64,000 bases of DNA from Vreelandella neptunia. Its GTDB lineage: Bacteria > Pseudomonadota > Gammaproteobacteria > Pseudomonadales > Halomonadaceae. Below are positions 40,964-51,219 of the stretch, in pieces. The notes beneath the pieces were generated by a model. The model was not told the DNA's origin and did no database searches. It saw only the letters and a list, made by a program, of their open reading frames with translations. Both the position numbers and the translations under genes were made by a program. How positions within the stretch are numbered: the first letter of the stretch is position 1; each line of letters starts with the position of its first letter. The DNA is taken from contig NZ_CP140255.1 of the NCBI RefSeq assembly GCF_034479615.1, positions 1,798,001 to 1,862,000 on the forward strand, given 5' to 3'.

Positions 40964-41851
40964 TTAGGCACCTCCGTGCGGCGGTTTGTCTTTCTGCATA
41001 TTCATAATGGTGGTGTAGAACACCCAGCTCACCAGCAGAATGACCAGGAAGTAGATCAGCGAGAAAGCTGCAGAAGGGCCTAAATCCTGTTGGCCGACAG
41101 CCATAGTGGTTAGCGATTGACTTAAGAAAGTGGTGGCGCTGCCCGGCCCGCCGCCCGTCAGTACAAAGGGTTCGGCATAGATCATAAAAGAGTGCATAAA
41201 GCGCAGCAGCACGGCGATGACCAGCACGTTGGTTAGCTTGGGGAGCTGAATGTAGCGGAACACCGCCCACTTAGAGGCACGGTCAATACGTGCAGCCTGG
41301 TAGTAGGCTTCAGGAATCGAGCGGAGACCGCTATAGCACAGCATGGCCACCAGCGGCGTCCAGTGCCACACGTCCATTAAAATGATGGTTACCCAGGCGT
41401 CGCCGGCATTGCGGGTAATGTTGTATTCGATGCCCAGTTCGCGAAGCCCCCAGCCCATTAGGCCGATATCGCCACGGGTAAAGATTTGCCAGATACTGCC
41501 CACTACGTTCCAGGGAATCAGCAACGGAAGAGTAATCAGGATTAGCACCGCCGAGGCTTGCCAACCGCGTTTGGGCATAATGAGTGCGATGCCAATCCCA
41601 AGTGGAATCTGAATGGCGAGAATAATCAGCGAGAACGAAATTTGGCGCAGAAACGCTGCCTGTAGCGCGTCGTCGTTGAGTATGCTTTTAAACCACTCGG
41701 TGCCAGTAAAAAAGCTCGCATTGGGGCCAAGCACGTCCTGTACCGAGTAGTTGACCACGGTCATGAGTGGAATGATGGCCGAGAACGCCACCAATACCAG
41801 CATGGGGAGCACCAGTAGCCAGGCTCTGTTATTGGGTACTTTGTTATTCAT
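40964..41851 (-). CDS. glpP: Glycerol ABC importer, permease subunit
   Basis: A 295-residue MalF-like permease beginning MNNKVPNNRAWLLVLPMLVL with six helices and the EAA loop SIPEAYYQAARIDRASKWAVFRYIQLPKL. The upstream-extended frame inside glpT is rejected: ATG 41851 gives an 8-base overlap with glpT (ATGAATAA), consistent with translational coupling. It stops one base before the glpQ ATG. Confidence 0.92.
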   Translation of the reverse strand: MNNKVPNNRAWLLVLPMLVLVAFSAIIPLMTVVNYSVQDVLGPNASFFTGTEWFKSILNDDALQAAFLRQISFSLIILAIQIPLGIGIALIMPKRGWQASAVLILITLPLLIPWNVVGSIWQIFTRGDIGLMGWGLRELGIEYNITRNAGDAWVTIILMDVWHWTPLVAMLCYSGLRSIPEAYYQAARIDRASKWAVFRYIQLPKLTNVLVIAVLLRFMHSFMIYAEPFVLTGGGPGSATTFLSQSLTTMAVGQQDLGPSAAFSLIYFLVILLVSWVFYTTIMNMQKDKPPHGGA

Positions 41852-42944
41852 GGCCAGCCTCCACCAGGTATTCATCGATATACAGCGCAACGTGCGCCTC
41901 GTCGAAGTGCGCAAACGCCGCTTCACTGACCGGCGGATGGCCTTCAGGTAGGCGTGCCTTAAACGTTTGTTCGTTGAGTTTGAAGGTCAGCAGGGAGTAG
42001 GTGCCCAGATCTTGCACGCTGGTCACCTGAATCGGCACGCTATTGGTCACTTCGCTTGAGGAAATGGCGATAAACTCGGGGCGTATGCCCAGCTTAATGT
42101 TGTTAGAGTTAGCGTTGGCGACTGCGTGTTTCATCTGCTCGCTAACCGGCAGTGGCTGTGTGCCGAACATTACCTGATCGTCGCGATATTCCACGGCCAT
42201 AAAATTCATGCCCGGGCTGCCAATAAAGTAACCCACAAAGGTATGCGCAGGGCGCTCGAACAGCTCACGTGGGGTGCCGAATTGCACCACCTGGCCCTCA
42301 TACATCACGGCAATTTTATCCGCGAAAGTAGAGGCCTCGAGCTGATCGTGGGTCACGTAGATCATGGTGATATTGAAGCGCTCGTGAATCTCCTTGAGTT
42401 TGCGGCGCAGTTTCCACTTTAGCTGCGGGTCGATAACGGTGAGCGGCTCATCAAACAGAATCGCCGTTACGTCATCGCGCACCAGCCCACGGCCCATGGA
42501 AACCTTCTGCTTCTCGTCGGCGGTCAGGTTTTTGGCTTTACGATCCAGCAAAGGGGTCAGCTCAAGAATATCGGCGACTTCGAGCACCTTGGGTTTCACC
42601 CGGTACTCGGGGGTATTCATGTTGCGCAGGGGAAAGGCAAGATTATCGAACACCGTCATGGTGTCGTAGATCACCGGAAACTGGAACACCTGGGCAATAT
42701 TGCGCTCTTCAGGGGGCAGTTCATTGACCCGCTGGCCGTCGAAAAGTACGTCGCCCTCTGAAGGTTCAAGCAGGCCCGAAATAATGTTCAGTAGGGTCGA
42801 TTTACCGCACCCTGATGGGCCCAATAGGGCATAGGCGCCGCCCTGGTGCCATACGTGATCCATCTGTCGGATGGCGTAATCCGCCGCACCTTGGGGCGTT
42901 TTTTCGTAGGAGTGCGCCAAGCCTTTTAGTGTGATCTCAGCCAT
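41844..42944 (-). CDS. glpT: Glycerol ABC importer, ATP-binding subunit with degenerate signature
   Basis: A 366-residue ATPase of the MalK group. Walker A is intact (LLGPSGCGKSTLLN), Walker B is ILFDEPLTVIDP and the H-loop YVTHDQLEAS is intact, but the ABC signature is LTADEKQKVSMGR instead of LSGGQ. A C-terminal TOBE-like regulatory domain follows (about 235-360). It overlaps the start of glpP and the end of glpS. With GlpS it should form a heterodimer in which only one nucleotide site is canonical. This glpT is not the E. coli glycerol-3-phosphate antiporter. Confidence 0.92.
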   Translation of the reverse strand: MAEITLKGLAHSYEKTPQGAADYAIRQMDHVWHQGGAYALLGPSGCGKSTLLNIISGLLEPSEGDVLFDGQRVNELPPEERNIAQVFQFPVIYDTMTVFDNLAFPLRNMNTPEYRVKPKVLEVADILELTPLLDRKAKNLTADEKQKVSMGRGLVRDDVTAILFDEPLTVIDPQLKWKLRRKLKEIHERFNITMIYVTHDQLEASTFADKIAVMYEGQVVQFGTPRELFERPAHTFVGYFIGSPGMNFMAVEYRDDQVMFGTQPLPVSEQMKHAVANANSNNIKLGIRPEFIAISSSEVTNSVPIQVTSVQDLGTYSLLTFKLNEQTFKARLPEGHPPVSEAAFAHFDEAHVALYIDEYLVEAGHE

Positions 42945-44034
42945 GGGCAGCTCCTCCCTGACGCGCAGGAATATGTACCGTGTGACCCTGTTTGTCGAAG
43001 GCGTAAAGTTGATGAATGGGGAAGTACACTTTCAGGGGTTCATTAACACTAAACTGTTGAATGCCCGCTAAGTGCAGCACTAAGGGGAAGCGTTCGTGGC
43101 GTACATGTAGGAAGGTTTCAGAGCCGCTAATTTCCGCTACGTCCACATGGACATCCAGGGCCAGGTCATCGGCCTGCTGGGGTTGTAGAGTAAGATGCGA
43201 AGCTCGCACGCCAAAGTCGTAATCACCCGGTTCAAGACGCTTTAGCTCGTCATCACAGGGAAAGTGAAGCGTTTGGTCGAAGGTGATCTCGCTGTCGGTC
43301 AATTGGCCGGGAACGATATTGATTGGGGGTTCGGAGAACATTTCTGCGCTAAAGCGGCCATTGGGCTCGCGATAGACCTGCTCGGTAGGGCCGTATTGGA
43401 GAAGCCTGCCTTCGTGAAGTACCGCCGTGTTACCGCCCAGCGCCAACGCTTCATTGGGCTCGGTGGTGGCGTATACCGCAATACAGTTGCGCGCTTTAAA
43501 CAGGTCACGCAACTCATCGCGTAGCTCTTCGCGGAGCTTGTAATCCAGATTGACCAGCGGCTCATCAAACAGAATTAAGTCGGCATCTTTGATCAGTGCG
43601 CGACCCATGGCGGTACGCTGCTGCTGGCCGCCGGAGAGTTCCTGAGGGTAGCGTTTTAGCAGATGTTCGATATGCAGCATCTCAGCAATTTCGCCAACCC
43701 GCTTATCAATTTCGCTTTTTGGCTGCTTGGCCAGTTTAAGCGGGGACGCAATGTTGTCGTAAACGGTGAGGCTGGGGTAGTTGATAAACTGCTGGTACAC
43801 CATGGAGACGTTGCGTTTACGCACAGAGACGTTCGTGACGTCTTTGCCATCCATAATAATTTTGCCCCGAGTAGGCGGTTCAAGCCCTGCCATTAGGCGC
43901 ATCAAGGTGGTTTTTCCAGCAAGCGTTCGCCCAAGCAGCACGTTGAAGGAGCCTGGCTCAAGGGCTAGATCAACTCCACTGATATGCGGCACACCGTTAA
44001 CGATGTGATCGATATTTTGTAAATGTAAGGACAT
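42937..44034 (-). CDS. glpS: Glycerol ABC importer, ATP-binding subunit with H-loop change
   Basis: A 365-residue MalK-group ATPase and the first gene of the importer operon. Walker A is [14 protein letters not shown], the signature [14 protein letters not shown] is intact and Walker B is [12 protein letters not shown]. The H-loop reads [12 protein letters not shown], with Thr where the His normally stands. A TOBE-type domain occupies about 230-360. It overlaps glpT by eight bases. The palindromic GlpR-like operator at 44114-44150 lies about 80-115 bases upstream. Confidence 0.92.
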   Translation of the reverse strand: MSLHLQNIDHIVNGVPHISGVDLALEPGSFNVLLGRTLAGKTTLMRLMAGLEPPTRGKIIMDGKDVTNVSVRKRNVSMVYQQFINYPSLTVYDNIASPLKLAKQPKSEIDKRVGEIAEMLHIEHLLKRYPQELSGGQQQRTAMGRALIKDADLILFDEPLVNLDYKLREELRDELRDLFKARNCIAVYATTEPNEALALGGNTAVLHEGRLLQYGPTEQVYREPNGRFSAEMFSEPPINIVPGQLTDSEITFDQTLHFPCDDELKRLEPGDYDFGVRASHLTLQPQQADDLALDVHVDVAEISGSETFLHVRHERFPLVLHLAGIQQFSVNEPLKVYFPIHQLYAFDKQGHTVHIPARQGGAAHG

Positions 44035-44113
44035 GCCGATCTCGCTAGCGTCATTGTTATTGGAAATAGCGGTTGGAGAGCGCTATTTAAATGCGACTTT
44101 ATAGGACTAGTCG

Positions 44114-44150
44114 CTTTCGTTTACGAAAGGCTAGTTGATCGTTTGCGAAC
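44114..44150. promoter_or_regulatory. Candidate GlpR operator pair upstream of the glycerol importer operon
   Basis: CTTTCGTTTACGAAAG (44114-44129) is an inverted repeat with the TTCG-N4-CGAA core known for GlpR sites. ATCGTTTGCGAAC (44138-44150) is a second copy of the same core, centred 23 bases away. Both lie upstream of glpS, the first gene of the operon. Confidence 0.6.
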
Positions 44151-44205
44151 TTGCAACGCGTTTTTGATTCATCGGACTACGCATTTAGGCGTAGAAAGTG
44201 AACAC

Positions 44206-44237
44206 AAAAAAACCGACCCCTGGCACGCAGGAGTCGG
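44206..44237 (-). terminator. Terminator of fadE
   Basis: On the minus strand CCGACTCCTG and CAGGGGTCGG form a stem followed by seven T residues, 33 bases after the fadE stop. Confidence 0.92.
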
Positions 44238-44269
44238 CTATTTACAGGTAATACATTGAAAATAGGGTG

Positions 44270-46756
44270 TTACTTAATGTTTTCCTCGGCCTGCTTCGGC
44301 GCTGGCGAAGGTTTTCCGTTGTGATCGATCAAGGTGGACTTATTCTTGGCAAAGGCATCGTAGGCGAAATCGTCTACGGTGAGCATTTCCAATACTTCGG
44401 TCTCGAAGGTGCGCATAAACTCCGCTTCCTCAGCACTGATCAGGCCTTTTTCCAGGCCAGCCTCAACGCGTGCTTCCGGATGTAGAGCTGTCTGCGGTAG
44501 CTCGCCTTTGGCATAGGCCTTGTTAACCGTCCGGTAAATCGCCTCGGCGCGGTCATAATCGACCAGCAAGGCGTTGTAGCGTGCCAGCGGGTTGCGCTGT
44601 TCGCCGTCGTCTGCGTCCCAGGTGTTTTCCAGCAGTTTGGTGCGTAGAGCACTGTGAGTAGACACACGCTTAGCGATATCGCGAGCCAGATCGTCGTGGG
44701 GTTTGTTCCAGCGGCGGCCGGTGGGCATCACTACGGCGTTGAGCGTTTTGCCCAGCGCACGGTTGGGTAAATTATCAAAAATCTCCACAAACGCCTGCTC
44801 GGCACGCTGTAGCAAGAAACGGCAGCTGTAGTGCAGCAGCGCCTCTTCGCCTTCGACCTTGCTGCCTGCTTGCCACTGCTTGAGAACCATGGAGGCGAGA
44901 TAGAGGTTAGACAGCACGTCCCCCAGCCGCGCGGAGATCATTTCGCGTTTCTTAAGTGCTGAACCCAGACTCGCCATGGCGGCGTCGGCACACAGGCCAA
45001 AGCCAGCGGAGAGACGGGCAATATCCTGGGCATAGGCGGCGGCGGGGCCATCGAAGGGTACGCTGGCTTTGCCGATGCCAAAGCCTAAAGTAAAGGCCCG
45101 CGCCGCGTTACCAAAGATTAAGCCCGCGTGGCCGAAGAAGGCTTTATCAAACGCCTTGATATCGTTGGCGTCTTTCGCCGCCAGCTCGTCCAGCACGTAG
45201 GGATGGCAGCGGATAGCACCCTGACCAAAGATCATCAGGTTGCGGGTCATGATGTTGGCGCCTTCCACGGTGATTGCCACCGGGTTGGCGCTGTAGCCGA
45301 TACCCAGGTAGTTGCGTGGGCCGAGGGTAACCGCCTTGCCGCCGTGAACGTCCATGGCGTCGCTAAGCAGTACGCGCTGGAACTCGGTCAGCTGGCTTTT
45401 CAGGATCGCCGAGGGTACGGCGGGCTTTTCGCCGTGATCGATCATATTGGCGGTTTGATACACGGTGGCCTGGGAGATATACGCCAGCGCCGCCATGCGG
45501 GCGAGGGGCTCTTGTACACCTTCCATCTCGGCTACCGGTACATTGAACTGGCGACGAACGCGGGTGAAACCGCCGCTCCAGCCTAGGGCGTAGCGTGCGG
45601 TGCCGGTCGCGCCTGACGGCAGCGTGATACAACGGCCGATAGACAGACACTCGACCAGCATCCGCCAGCCTTGGCCGATCATGTCAGGGCCACCAATGAT
45701 GGTATCCAGCGGTACAAAGACATCTTTACCAATGATCGGGCCGTTCATAAACGGGCTGCCGATGGGGTGGTGGCGGCGGCCAATTTCCATGCCGTCGGTA
45801 TCGCGTGGGATCAACGCCAGGGTAATGCCGCGATCTTCTTCGTCACCGAGCAATTTTTCCGGGTCAAACAGACGGAATGCAAGGCCGACCACAGTGGCGA
45901 TAGGCGCTAGGGTGATCCAGCGTTTTTCGAAGTTAAGGCGCAGGCCAAGCACTTCTTCGCCGTTAATGGTTTGCTTGCACACTACGCCGGTATCGGGCAG
46001 CGAAGTGGCGTCAGAACCTGCGCGGGGGCCGGTGAGGCCAAAGCAGGGGATCTCACGGCCATCGGATAGGCGCGGCAGGTAGTGGTCTTTCTGTTCTTGG
46101 GTGCCGTATTTAAGCAGCAACTCGCCAGGGCCTAGAGAGTTAGGCACGCCCACGGTCACCATCAGGGTTTCATTGGCGGAGAGCTTCTGCAATACCATGG
46201 ACTGCGCTTTAGCTGAGAAGCCAAGGCCGCCGTACTCCTTCGGAATAATCATGCCGAAGAAGCCTTCTGCTTTCAGGAAGTCCCACAGCTGCTGGGGCAA
46301 GTCGGCGCGCTCTTGGGCGATATCCCAGGCGTTACACATGCCAGCGGCTTTGGCGCATTGATTGGCCAAGAAGGCTTTTTCATCGTCGCGCAGGCCGTCG
46401 TCTTTAAAGGCGAGCAGCTTTTCCCACTGGGGTTTGCCTGAAAATAGCTCGCCGTCCCAAGAGACGCTACCTGCTTCCAGGGCCGTGCGCTCGGTGGCGG
46501 AAACTTTGGGGGCGACTTTTTTAAAGGTGGCGAATAGGCGCGGCGTGAGCCACTTGCGACGCAGCGCTGGCAGGCCGGCTACTGCCACGGCCGCTGCGCC
46601 AATCAGCAGCAGTACGCCAATGACTTCCGCGTCAAACAGCAGGCCAACAAGGCCCAATACGCCAAGCACCGCTAGTGCAGCTGGGGCACCTGCTTCGCGA
46701 CGCATTACGACGAGCAAGCCAGCAATGGCGAGCACGATAAGGAGTAGGGTGAGCAT
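44270..46756 (-). CDS. fadE: Acyl-CoA dehydrogenase, FadE type
   Basis: An 828-residue FadE-type enzyme, close to E. coli FadE (814). Two N-terminal hydrophobic segments (about 1-65) would tether it to the inner membrane. The acyl-CoA dehydrogenase core follows: IPKEYGGLGFSAKAQSMVL, CFGLTGPRAGSDATS at the FAD/substrate site, DAMDVHGGKAVTLGPRNYLG and VEGANIMTRNLMIFGQGA. A C-terminal extension of about 230 residues is typical of the family. It catalyses the first step of fatty-acid beta-oxidation. AGAGAGAC precedes ATG 46756. A palindrome 85 bases upstream could bind a fatty-acid regulator. Confidence 0.95.
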   Translation of the reverse strand: MLTLLLIVLAIAGLLVVMRREAGAPAALAVLGVLGLVGLLFDAEVIGVLLLIGAAAVAVAGLPALRRKWLTPRLFATFKKVAPKVSATERTALEAGSVSWDGELFSGKPQWEKLLAFKDDGLRDDEKAFLANQCAKAAGMCNAWDIAQERADLPQQLWDFLKAEGFFGMIIPKEYGGLGFSAKAQSMVLQKLSANETLMVTVGVPNSLGPGELLLKYGTQEQKDHYLPRLSDGREIPCFGLTGPRAGSDATSLPDTGVVCKQTINGEEVLGLRLNFEKRWITLAPIATVVGLAFRLFDPEKLLGDEEDRGITLALIPRDTDGMEIGRRHHPIGSPFMNGPIIGKDVFVPLDTIIGGPDMIGQGWRMLVECLSIGRCITLPSGATGTARYALGWSGGFTRVRRQFNVPVAEMEGVQEPLARMAALAYISQATVYQTANMIDHGEKPAVPSAILKSQLTEFQRVLLSDAMDVHGGKAVTLGPRNYLGIGYSANPVAITVEGANIMTRNLMIFGQGAIRCHPYVLDELAAKDANDIKAFDKAFFGHAGLIFGNAARAFTLGFGIGKASVPFDGPAAAYAQDIARLSAGFGLCADAAMASLGSALKKREMISARLGDVLSNLYLASMVLKQWQAGSKVEGEEALLHYSCRFLLQRAEQAFVEIFDNLPNRALGKTLNAVVMPTGRRWNKPHDDLARDIAKRVSTHSALRTKLLENTWDADDGEQRNPLARYNALLVDYDRAEAIYRTVNKAYAKGELPQTALHPEARVEAGLEKGLISAEEAEFMRTFETEVLEMLTVDDFAYDAFAKNKSTLIDHNGKPSPAPKQAEENIK

Positions 46757-46840
46757 AAAGTCTCTCTCTGTTGTTGGCCTTTATTGCTGGCCAGCTGTTA
46801 TTAGATAAATCTGAGTCAAGAGCGGCAATAAAACCGTCAA

Positions 46841-46856
46841 TCGAACACTTGTTTGA
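46841..46856. promoter_or_regulatory. Palindromic operator candidate upstream of fadE
   Basis: TCGAACACTTGTTTGA is a 16-bp near-palindrome, of the size bound by TetR-type fatty-acid regulators such as PsrA or FadR-like proteins. The regulator is not encoded in the window. Confidence 0.4.
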
Positions 46857-46928
46857 ATATTGGCAGATGAAAGCCGCCTCGTGCAAGTATTTAGCCATGT
46901 TTAACGCTGCAAATGCGTTGTGCCCATC

Positions 46929-46962
46929 AAAAAAAAACGCCATGGCGATAGGCCATGGCGTT
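46929..46962 (-). terminator. Terminator of the bet operon
   Basis: On the minus strand AACGCCATGGCC and GCCATGGCGTT pair with a short loop and run into nine T residues, 25 bases after the betA stop. Confidence 0.93.
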
Positions 46963-46986
46963 TGGAGTAAAAAACCGACTAAATGT

Positions 46987-48660
46987 TCAGGCGCGTTTGG
47001 CCGGTGCGCCGTTGGCGACGTAATAGTCAACGCTGGCGCGGGGGAGCGGCTGGTGACCTTTGATACGGTCGGCGATTTTTTCGGCCAGCATAATGGTGGG
47101 TGCGTTCAGGTTGCCGGTGGGAATCACCGGGAATAGTGAAGCATCTACGACGCGAAGGCCTTCAATCCCATGGACGCGACCCTGGCCGTCGGTGACGGCC
47201 ATTTCACCCTCGCCCATGCGGCAGCTACCGCAAGGGTGGTAGGCGGTTTCGGCGTGCTGTTTTACAAAGGCGTCGAGTTCGTCATCCGACTGCACGTCGG
47301 GGCCTGGCGCTATCTCGCGACCGCGGTATTTATCAAACGCTGGCTGGGCGATGATATCGCGGGTGAGGCGAATGGCGTCGCGGAATTCCTGCCAATCTTT
47401 CTCTTTGGCCATGTAGTTGAACAGGATGCTAGGCGCCGCGTGTGGATCCTTTGACGTCAGTCGGATGCGCCCGCGGCTTTCTGAGCGCATAGAGCCAACG
47501 TGGGCCTGGAAGCCATGGGCCTGTACCGCGCTTTTGCCGTTGTAGCTAATGGCAATGGGCAGGAAGTGGTATTGCAGATTGGGCCACTCCTCTTCATCGC
47601 GGCTGCGGATAAAACCACAGGATTCAAACTGGTTGCTGGCGCCTACGCCGGTGCCCTTAAACAGCCATTCGGCGCCAATTTTGGGCTGGTTGTACCACTT
47701 AAGCGCGGGGTAGAGCGAAATAGGTTCTTTACACTCGTACTGGATGTACATCTCCAGGTGGTCCTGGAGGTTTTCACCTACGCCGGGCAGAGCGTGTACC
47801 GTCTCGATACCCAGCTCCTTCAGCAGTTCAGGGTTGCCGATGCCTGAGCGCTGAAGAATTTGCGGAGAAGCGATGGCCCCACCGCACAGGAGTACTTCGC
47901 GGCGGGCGTAGGCCTGCTGTTTTTCGCCTTTCTGCTCATAGCGCGCACCCACTGCACGTTTACCTTCAAACTCAATAACGTCGGTAACGGCGTGGGTTTC
48001 GATGGTGAGGTTGTGGCGCTGTTTGGCGGTATCCAGGTAGCCTCGGGCCGTTGATGCACGGCGGCCTTTGGGCGTAACGAAGCGATCCATAGGGCCGAAG
48101 CCCTCTTGCTGGTAGCCGTTAACGTCTTCGGTTTCCGGGTAGCCAGCCTGCTTACCGGCTTCAATAAAGGTGCGGTATAGCGGGTTATTATCCGCCTTGG
48201 GCGTGGTCACGCTGACCGGGCCGTCGCCGCCGTGGTAGCTGTTGGGCCCAATGTCGCGGGCTTCGCACTTTTTGAAGTAAGGCAGGCAGCTTAGGTAGTC
48301 CCAATCTTCAAGGCCGGGCTGCTTGGCCCAGTTGTCATAATCGAGTGCGTTACCGCGGATATAGCACATGCCGTTAATCAGCGAGGAGCCGCCCAGCCCT
48401 TTGCCACGACCACACTCCATGCGGCGACCATCCATATGCGGCTCGGGGTCGGTTTCAAACGCCCAGTTGTAGCGCTTGCCCTGTAGTGGGTAAGCCAAGG
48501 CGGCGGGCATTTGGGTGCGGAAATCGAAACGATAGTCCGGCCCGCCCGCTTCTAACAGCAGTACGCTGACGCTGCTGTCTTCGGTGAGGCGGGTAGCGAG
48601 CACATTACCCGCCGAGCCTGCGCCGATAATGATGTAATCAAATTCGCGTGGTTGAGACAT
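46987..48660 (-). CDS. betA: Choline dehydrogenase
   Basis: A 557-residue GMC oxidoreductase. [22 protein letters not shown] near the N-terminus binds [23 protein letters not shown] is the GMC signature 1, [18 protein letters not shown] signature 2, and [11 protein letters not shown] holds the active-site His. It oxidises choline to betaine aldehyde, and partly on to glycine betaine, at the membrane. ATG 48660 follows GAGGGAAG and gives the canonical start [13 protein letters not shown]. It follows betB after a 211-base gap in which I see no gene. Confidence 0.95.
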   Translation of the reverse strand: MSQPREFDYIIIGAGSAGNVLATRLTEDSSVSVLLLEAGGPDYRFDFRTQMPAALAYPLQGKRYNWAFETDPEPHMDGRRMECGRGKGLGGSSLINGMCYIRGNALDYDNWAKQPGLEDWDYLSCLPYFKKCEARDIGPNSYHGGDGPVSVTTPKADNNPLYRTFIEAGKQAGYPETEDVNGYQQEGFGPMDRFVTPKGRRASTARGYLDTAKQRHNLTIETHAVTDVIEFEGKRAVGARYEQKGEKQQAYARREVLLCGGAIASPQILQRSGIGNPELLKELGIETVHALPGVGENLQDHLEMYIQYECKEPISLYPALKWYNQPKIGAEWLFKGTGVGASNQFESCGFIRSRDEEEWPNLQYHFLPIAISYNGKSAVQAHGFQAHVGSMRSESRGRIRLTSKDPHAAPSILFNYMAKEKDWQEFRDAIRLTRDIIAQPAFDKYRGREIAPGPDVQSDDELDAFVKQHAETAYHPCGSCRMGEGEMAVTDGQGRVHGIEGLRVVDASLFPVIPTGNLNAPTIMLAEKIADRIKGHQPLPRASVDYYVANGAPAKRA

Positions 48661-48871
48661 CAGTGCTTCCCTCATCAAGATGGTAATGAGTTGGCATAGG
48701 TAGGCATGACACGAAAACGCTGTGAACCCATCCATGGGCGCTCGGCTTTTTCATCTGACCGCAATGGATGGCGGGAATGCCGGAATTGCATGGAGCTCTT
48801 TCCGGCCCTGAAAAAGACGTTTCGCTTTCATGCCTACCTGTGCCGCAGTGTTTAGAGTGTTAATTCAGGGA

Positions 48872-50341
48872 TTAAAACACTGACTCAAACGGCCCCATCT
48901 CGATTTGTACCGACTTGGTCTGGGTGTAGTGATTGAGCGTCTCAACACCATTTTCGCGACCAATACCTGACTCTTTATAGCCGCCTACTGGCATCTCCGA
49001 GGGTGACTCGCCCCAGGTGTTTATCCAGCAAATACCCGCTTCTAACTGGTGAATCACTCGGTGGGCGCGGTTCAGGCTTTCGCTGAAGACACCGGCGGCA
49101 AGGCCGTAGGTAGTGTCATTGGCGCGGCGAATGACTTCTGCTTCGTCATCAAAGGCGAGTACCGACATCACTGGGCCAAAGATCTCTTCGCGCACGATAC
49201 GCATCTCATCAGTGCAGTCGGTGAACACGGTGGGGGCGGCCCAGGCGCCATCGGCAAAGCTACCAGTGTTCCAGTCGTCGCCACCCACGAGCAGACGGGC
49301 GCCTTGCTCTTTGCCCAGGGCAATATAGGAGAGCACTTTCTCCTGATGCTCAAAGCTGACCAGGGGGCCAAAGTTGACGCTGGGATCCATTGGGTCGCCT
49401 GCTTTGATGCGCTTAACGCGCTCTACCAGCTTGGCTTCAAAGGCCTCTTTAACGCTGCGTTCAACAAATACCCGTGTGCCGTTGGTGCAGATTTGGCCGC
49501 TGGAGTAAAAGTTGGCCATCATGGCGGCATCAGCAGCGCGATCAAGATCGGCATCTGCAAAGACCAACAGCGGAGATTTGCCGCCCAGTTCCATGGTGAC
49601 GTCTTTGAGCGTCGAGCTTGCGGCGGCGGCCATGACTTTTTTGCCGGTGCCGGCTTCGCCAGTGAACGAGACTTTGGCGATGCCCGGATGTTCGGTAAGC
49701 ATGGCGCCCACGCGGCCGTCGCCCTGCACCACGTTAAAGACGCCGTTGGGCAGGCCTGCCTCGGTGAAGATTTCCGCCAGTTTCATCACGGTGAGCGGGG
49801 TTACTTCGCTGGGCTTGAATACCACGGCGTTGCCTGCCGCCAGCGCCGGTGCGGCTTTCCAGCAAGCAATTTGGATCGGGTAGTTCCAGGCGCCAATGGC
49901 GCCAATGACACCCAGCGGTTCGCGGCGGGTGTAGACAAAGGAGCTATCGCGCAGGGGAATCTGGCTACCTTCGATAGCCGGTGCCAAGCCTGCGTAATAC
50001 TCCAGCGCATCTGCACCGGTAACGATATCGACACTGGCTGTTTCGCTGATCGGCTTGCCGGTATTGCGGGTTTCAAGCTTGGCAAGCTCGTCGTTGCGCT
50101 CTCTTAACAGCGCGACGGCGCGCAGCATGATACGTGAACGCTCCATGCCGCTCATCGCGGCCCACTGGCGTTGGCCGCGCTGGGCTGCAGCAACCGCGCT
50201 GTCAACATCCGCTTGGCTGGCTTGGCCGATAGTGGCCAGCAGGCTGCCATCGAAGGGGTTGGTAACGGTAAAAGTATCGCCTGAAGTGGCGTTTACCTGG
50301 CGACCATCAATATAAAGTGGCTGTACGTCTTGAGCGGCCAT
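48872..50341 (-). CDS. betB: Betaine aldehyde dehydrogenase
   Basis: A 489-residue NAD(P)-dependent aldehyde dehydrogenase. Catalytic Glu lies in [14 protein letters not shown] (about 252) and catalytic Cys in [14 protein letters not shown] (about 286). [14 protein letters not shown] and [13 protein letters not shown] belong to the NAD fold; [17 protein letters not shown] is the C-terminal motif. It converts betaine aldehyde to glycine betaine, the osmoprotectant. GGAGGAG precedes ATG 50341. Order betI-betB-betA matches the E. coli arrangement without betT. Confidence 0.95.
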   Translation of the reverse strand: MAAQDVQPLYIDGRQVNATSGDTFTVTNPFDGSLLATIGQASQADVDSAVAAAQRGQRQWAAMSGMERSRIMLRAVALLRERNDELAKLETRNTGKPISETASVDIVTGADALEYYAGLAPAIEGSQIPLRDSSFVYTRREPLGVIGAIGAWNYPIQIACWKAAPALAAGNAVVFKPSEVTPLTVMKLAEIFTEAGLPNGVFNVVQGDGRVGAMLTEHPGIAKVSFTGEAGTGKKVMAAAASSTLKDVTMELGGKSPLLVFADADLDRAADAAMMANFYSSGQICTNGTRVFVERSVKEAFEAKLVERVKRIKAGDPMDPSVNFGPLVSFEHQEKVLSYIALGKEQGARLLVGGDDWNTGSFADGAWAAPTVFTDCTDEMRIVREEIFGPVMSVLAFDDEAEVIRRANDTTYGLAAGVFSESLNRAHRVIHQLEAGICWINTWGESPSEMPVGGYKESGIGRENGVETLNHYTQTKSVQIEMGPFESVF

Positions 50342-50369
50342 GTAGGTCTCCTCCAGTAAGGTAATAAAA

Positions 50370-50990
50370 TTAGCTGTAAGTGTTGGATGCGGCCTTTGGG
50401 CATCCATAGTGAGCAAAAAGTTGATCGAGATAGGTGTGAGCAAGAAAGCGTGCTTCTGCAGCATCGAGGCCTTCGGGCGTTAGCGCGCCGCGCAGCCATA
50501 GGCCATCAATCATGGCGGCTAAGCCGCGTGCTGCGTTGCGGGCTTCTGCACGGGGCATAACACGTCGGAACTGGTGACATAAATTGCTGTAAAGCCGGCG
50601 ATCATTGACGTTTTGCAGCCGCTGCAGCATAGGCTTATGCATGCTGCTGGCCCAGAACGCTAACCATGTCTTGGCGGCGGGGCCGGTGACCTGAGTGCGG
50701 TCAAAGTTACCCTCAATAATGGCACCGATATAGGCGCGGGGAGAGTCGTCTTCCAACGCATTGCGACGCACCGCAACGGCTCCAGACAGGTCGGTCAGGA
50801 TTTGCCGCATCGTCGCTTCCAGCAAGCCATCTTTACCGCCAAAGTAGTGGCTGATGATGCCTGCTGAAACGCCCGCATGGCGGGCAATGCGCATCACGGT
50901 AGTTTCGGCTAAGCCGACCTCATCAATGGCTGCCATGGTCGCGTTGATTAACTGCTGGCGGCGTATCGGTTCCATTCCCACCTTTGGCAC
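50370..50990 (-). CDS. betI: Choline-responsive TetR-family repressor
   Basis: A 206-residue BetI protein beginning [20 protein letters not shown], with the helix-turn-helix [31 protein letters not shown]. The ligand domain includes [26 protein letters not shown]. It should repress the bet operon in the absence of choline. It is the first gene of the operon, 28 bases before betB, and a perfect palindromic site lies 91 bases upstream of its start, shared with the divergent binding-protein gene. Confidence 0.95.
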   Translation of the reverse strand: MPKVGMEPIRRQQLINATMAAIDEVGLAETTVMRIARHAGVSAGIISHYFGGKDGLLEATMRQILTDLSGAVAVRRNALEDDSPRAYIGAIIEGNFDRTQVTGPAAKTWLAFWASSMHKPMLQRLQNVNDRRLYSNLCHQFRRVMPRAEARNAARGLAAMIDGLWLRGALTPEGLDAAEARFLAHTYLDQLFAHYGCPKAASNTYS

Positions 50991-51080
50991 GACGTTCTCC
51001 TAATTCGTTGAATGCCTATCAGGGTCGTTGCTTGAAACCCGAGCGTAGACATGATTACCTAACAATGATGGCATTTTTTT

Positions 51081-51094
51081 ATTGAACGTTCAAT
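51081..51094. promoter_or_regulatory. BetI operator candidate ATTGAACGTTCAAT
   Basis: A perfect 14-bp palindrome within a longer A/T-rich inverted repeat, in the gap between betI and the divergent choline/betaine binding-protein gene. Position and TetR-type symmetry make it the likely BetI site for both units. Confidence 0.75.
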
Positions 51095-51219
51095 CAATAA
51101 AAAGACGCCGATGATTTCTACGCACTGCGACCACGGCAGTAACTGAGTGTTCGTATCCATGTTTTGGCAATACGTTTTGGCAACACGTATTGGCAATCAG
51201 CTTATAAAAGGGGACAACG

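Noticed and set aside
49049..50107. 352-codon plus-strand open frame opposite betB
   Set aside because: It lies wholly antisense to a strongly supported aldehyde dehydrogenase; long antisense frames are expected from GC-rich third positions, and the product has no domain I recognise.
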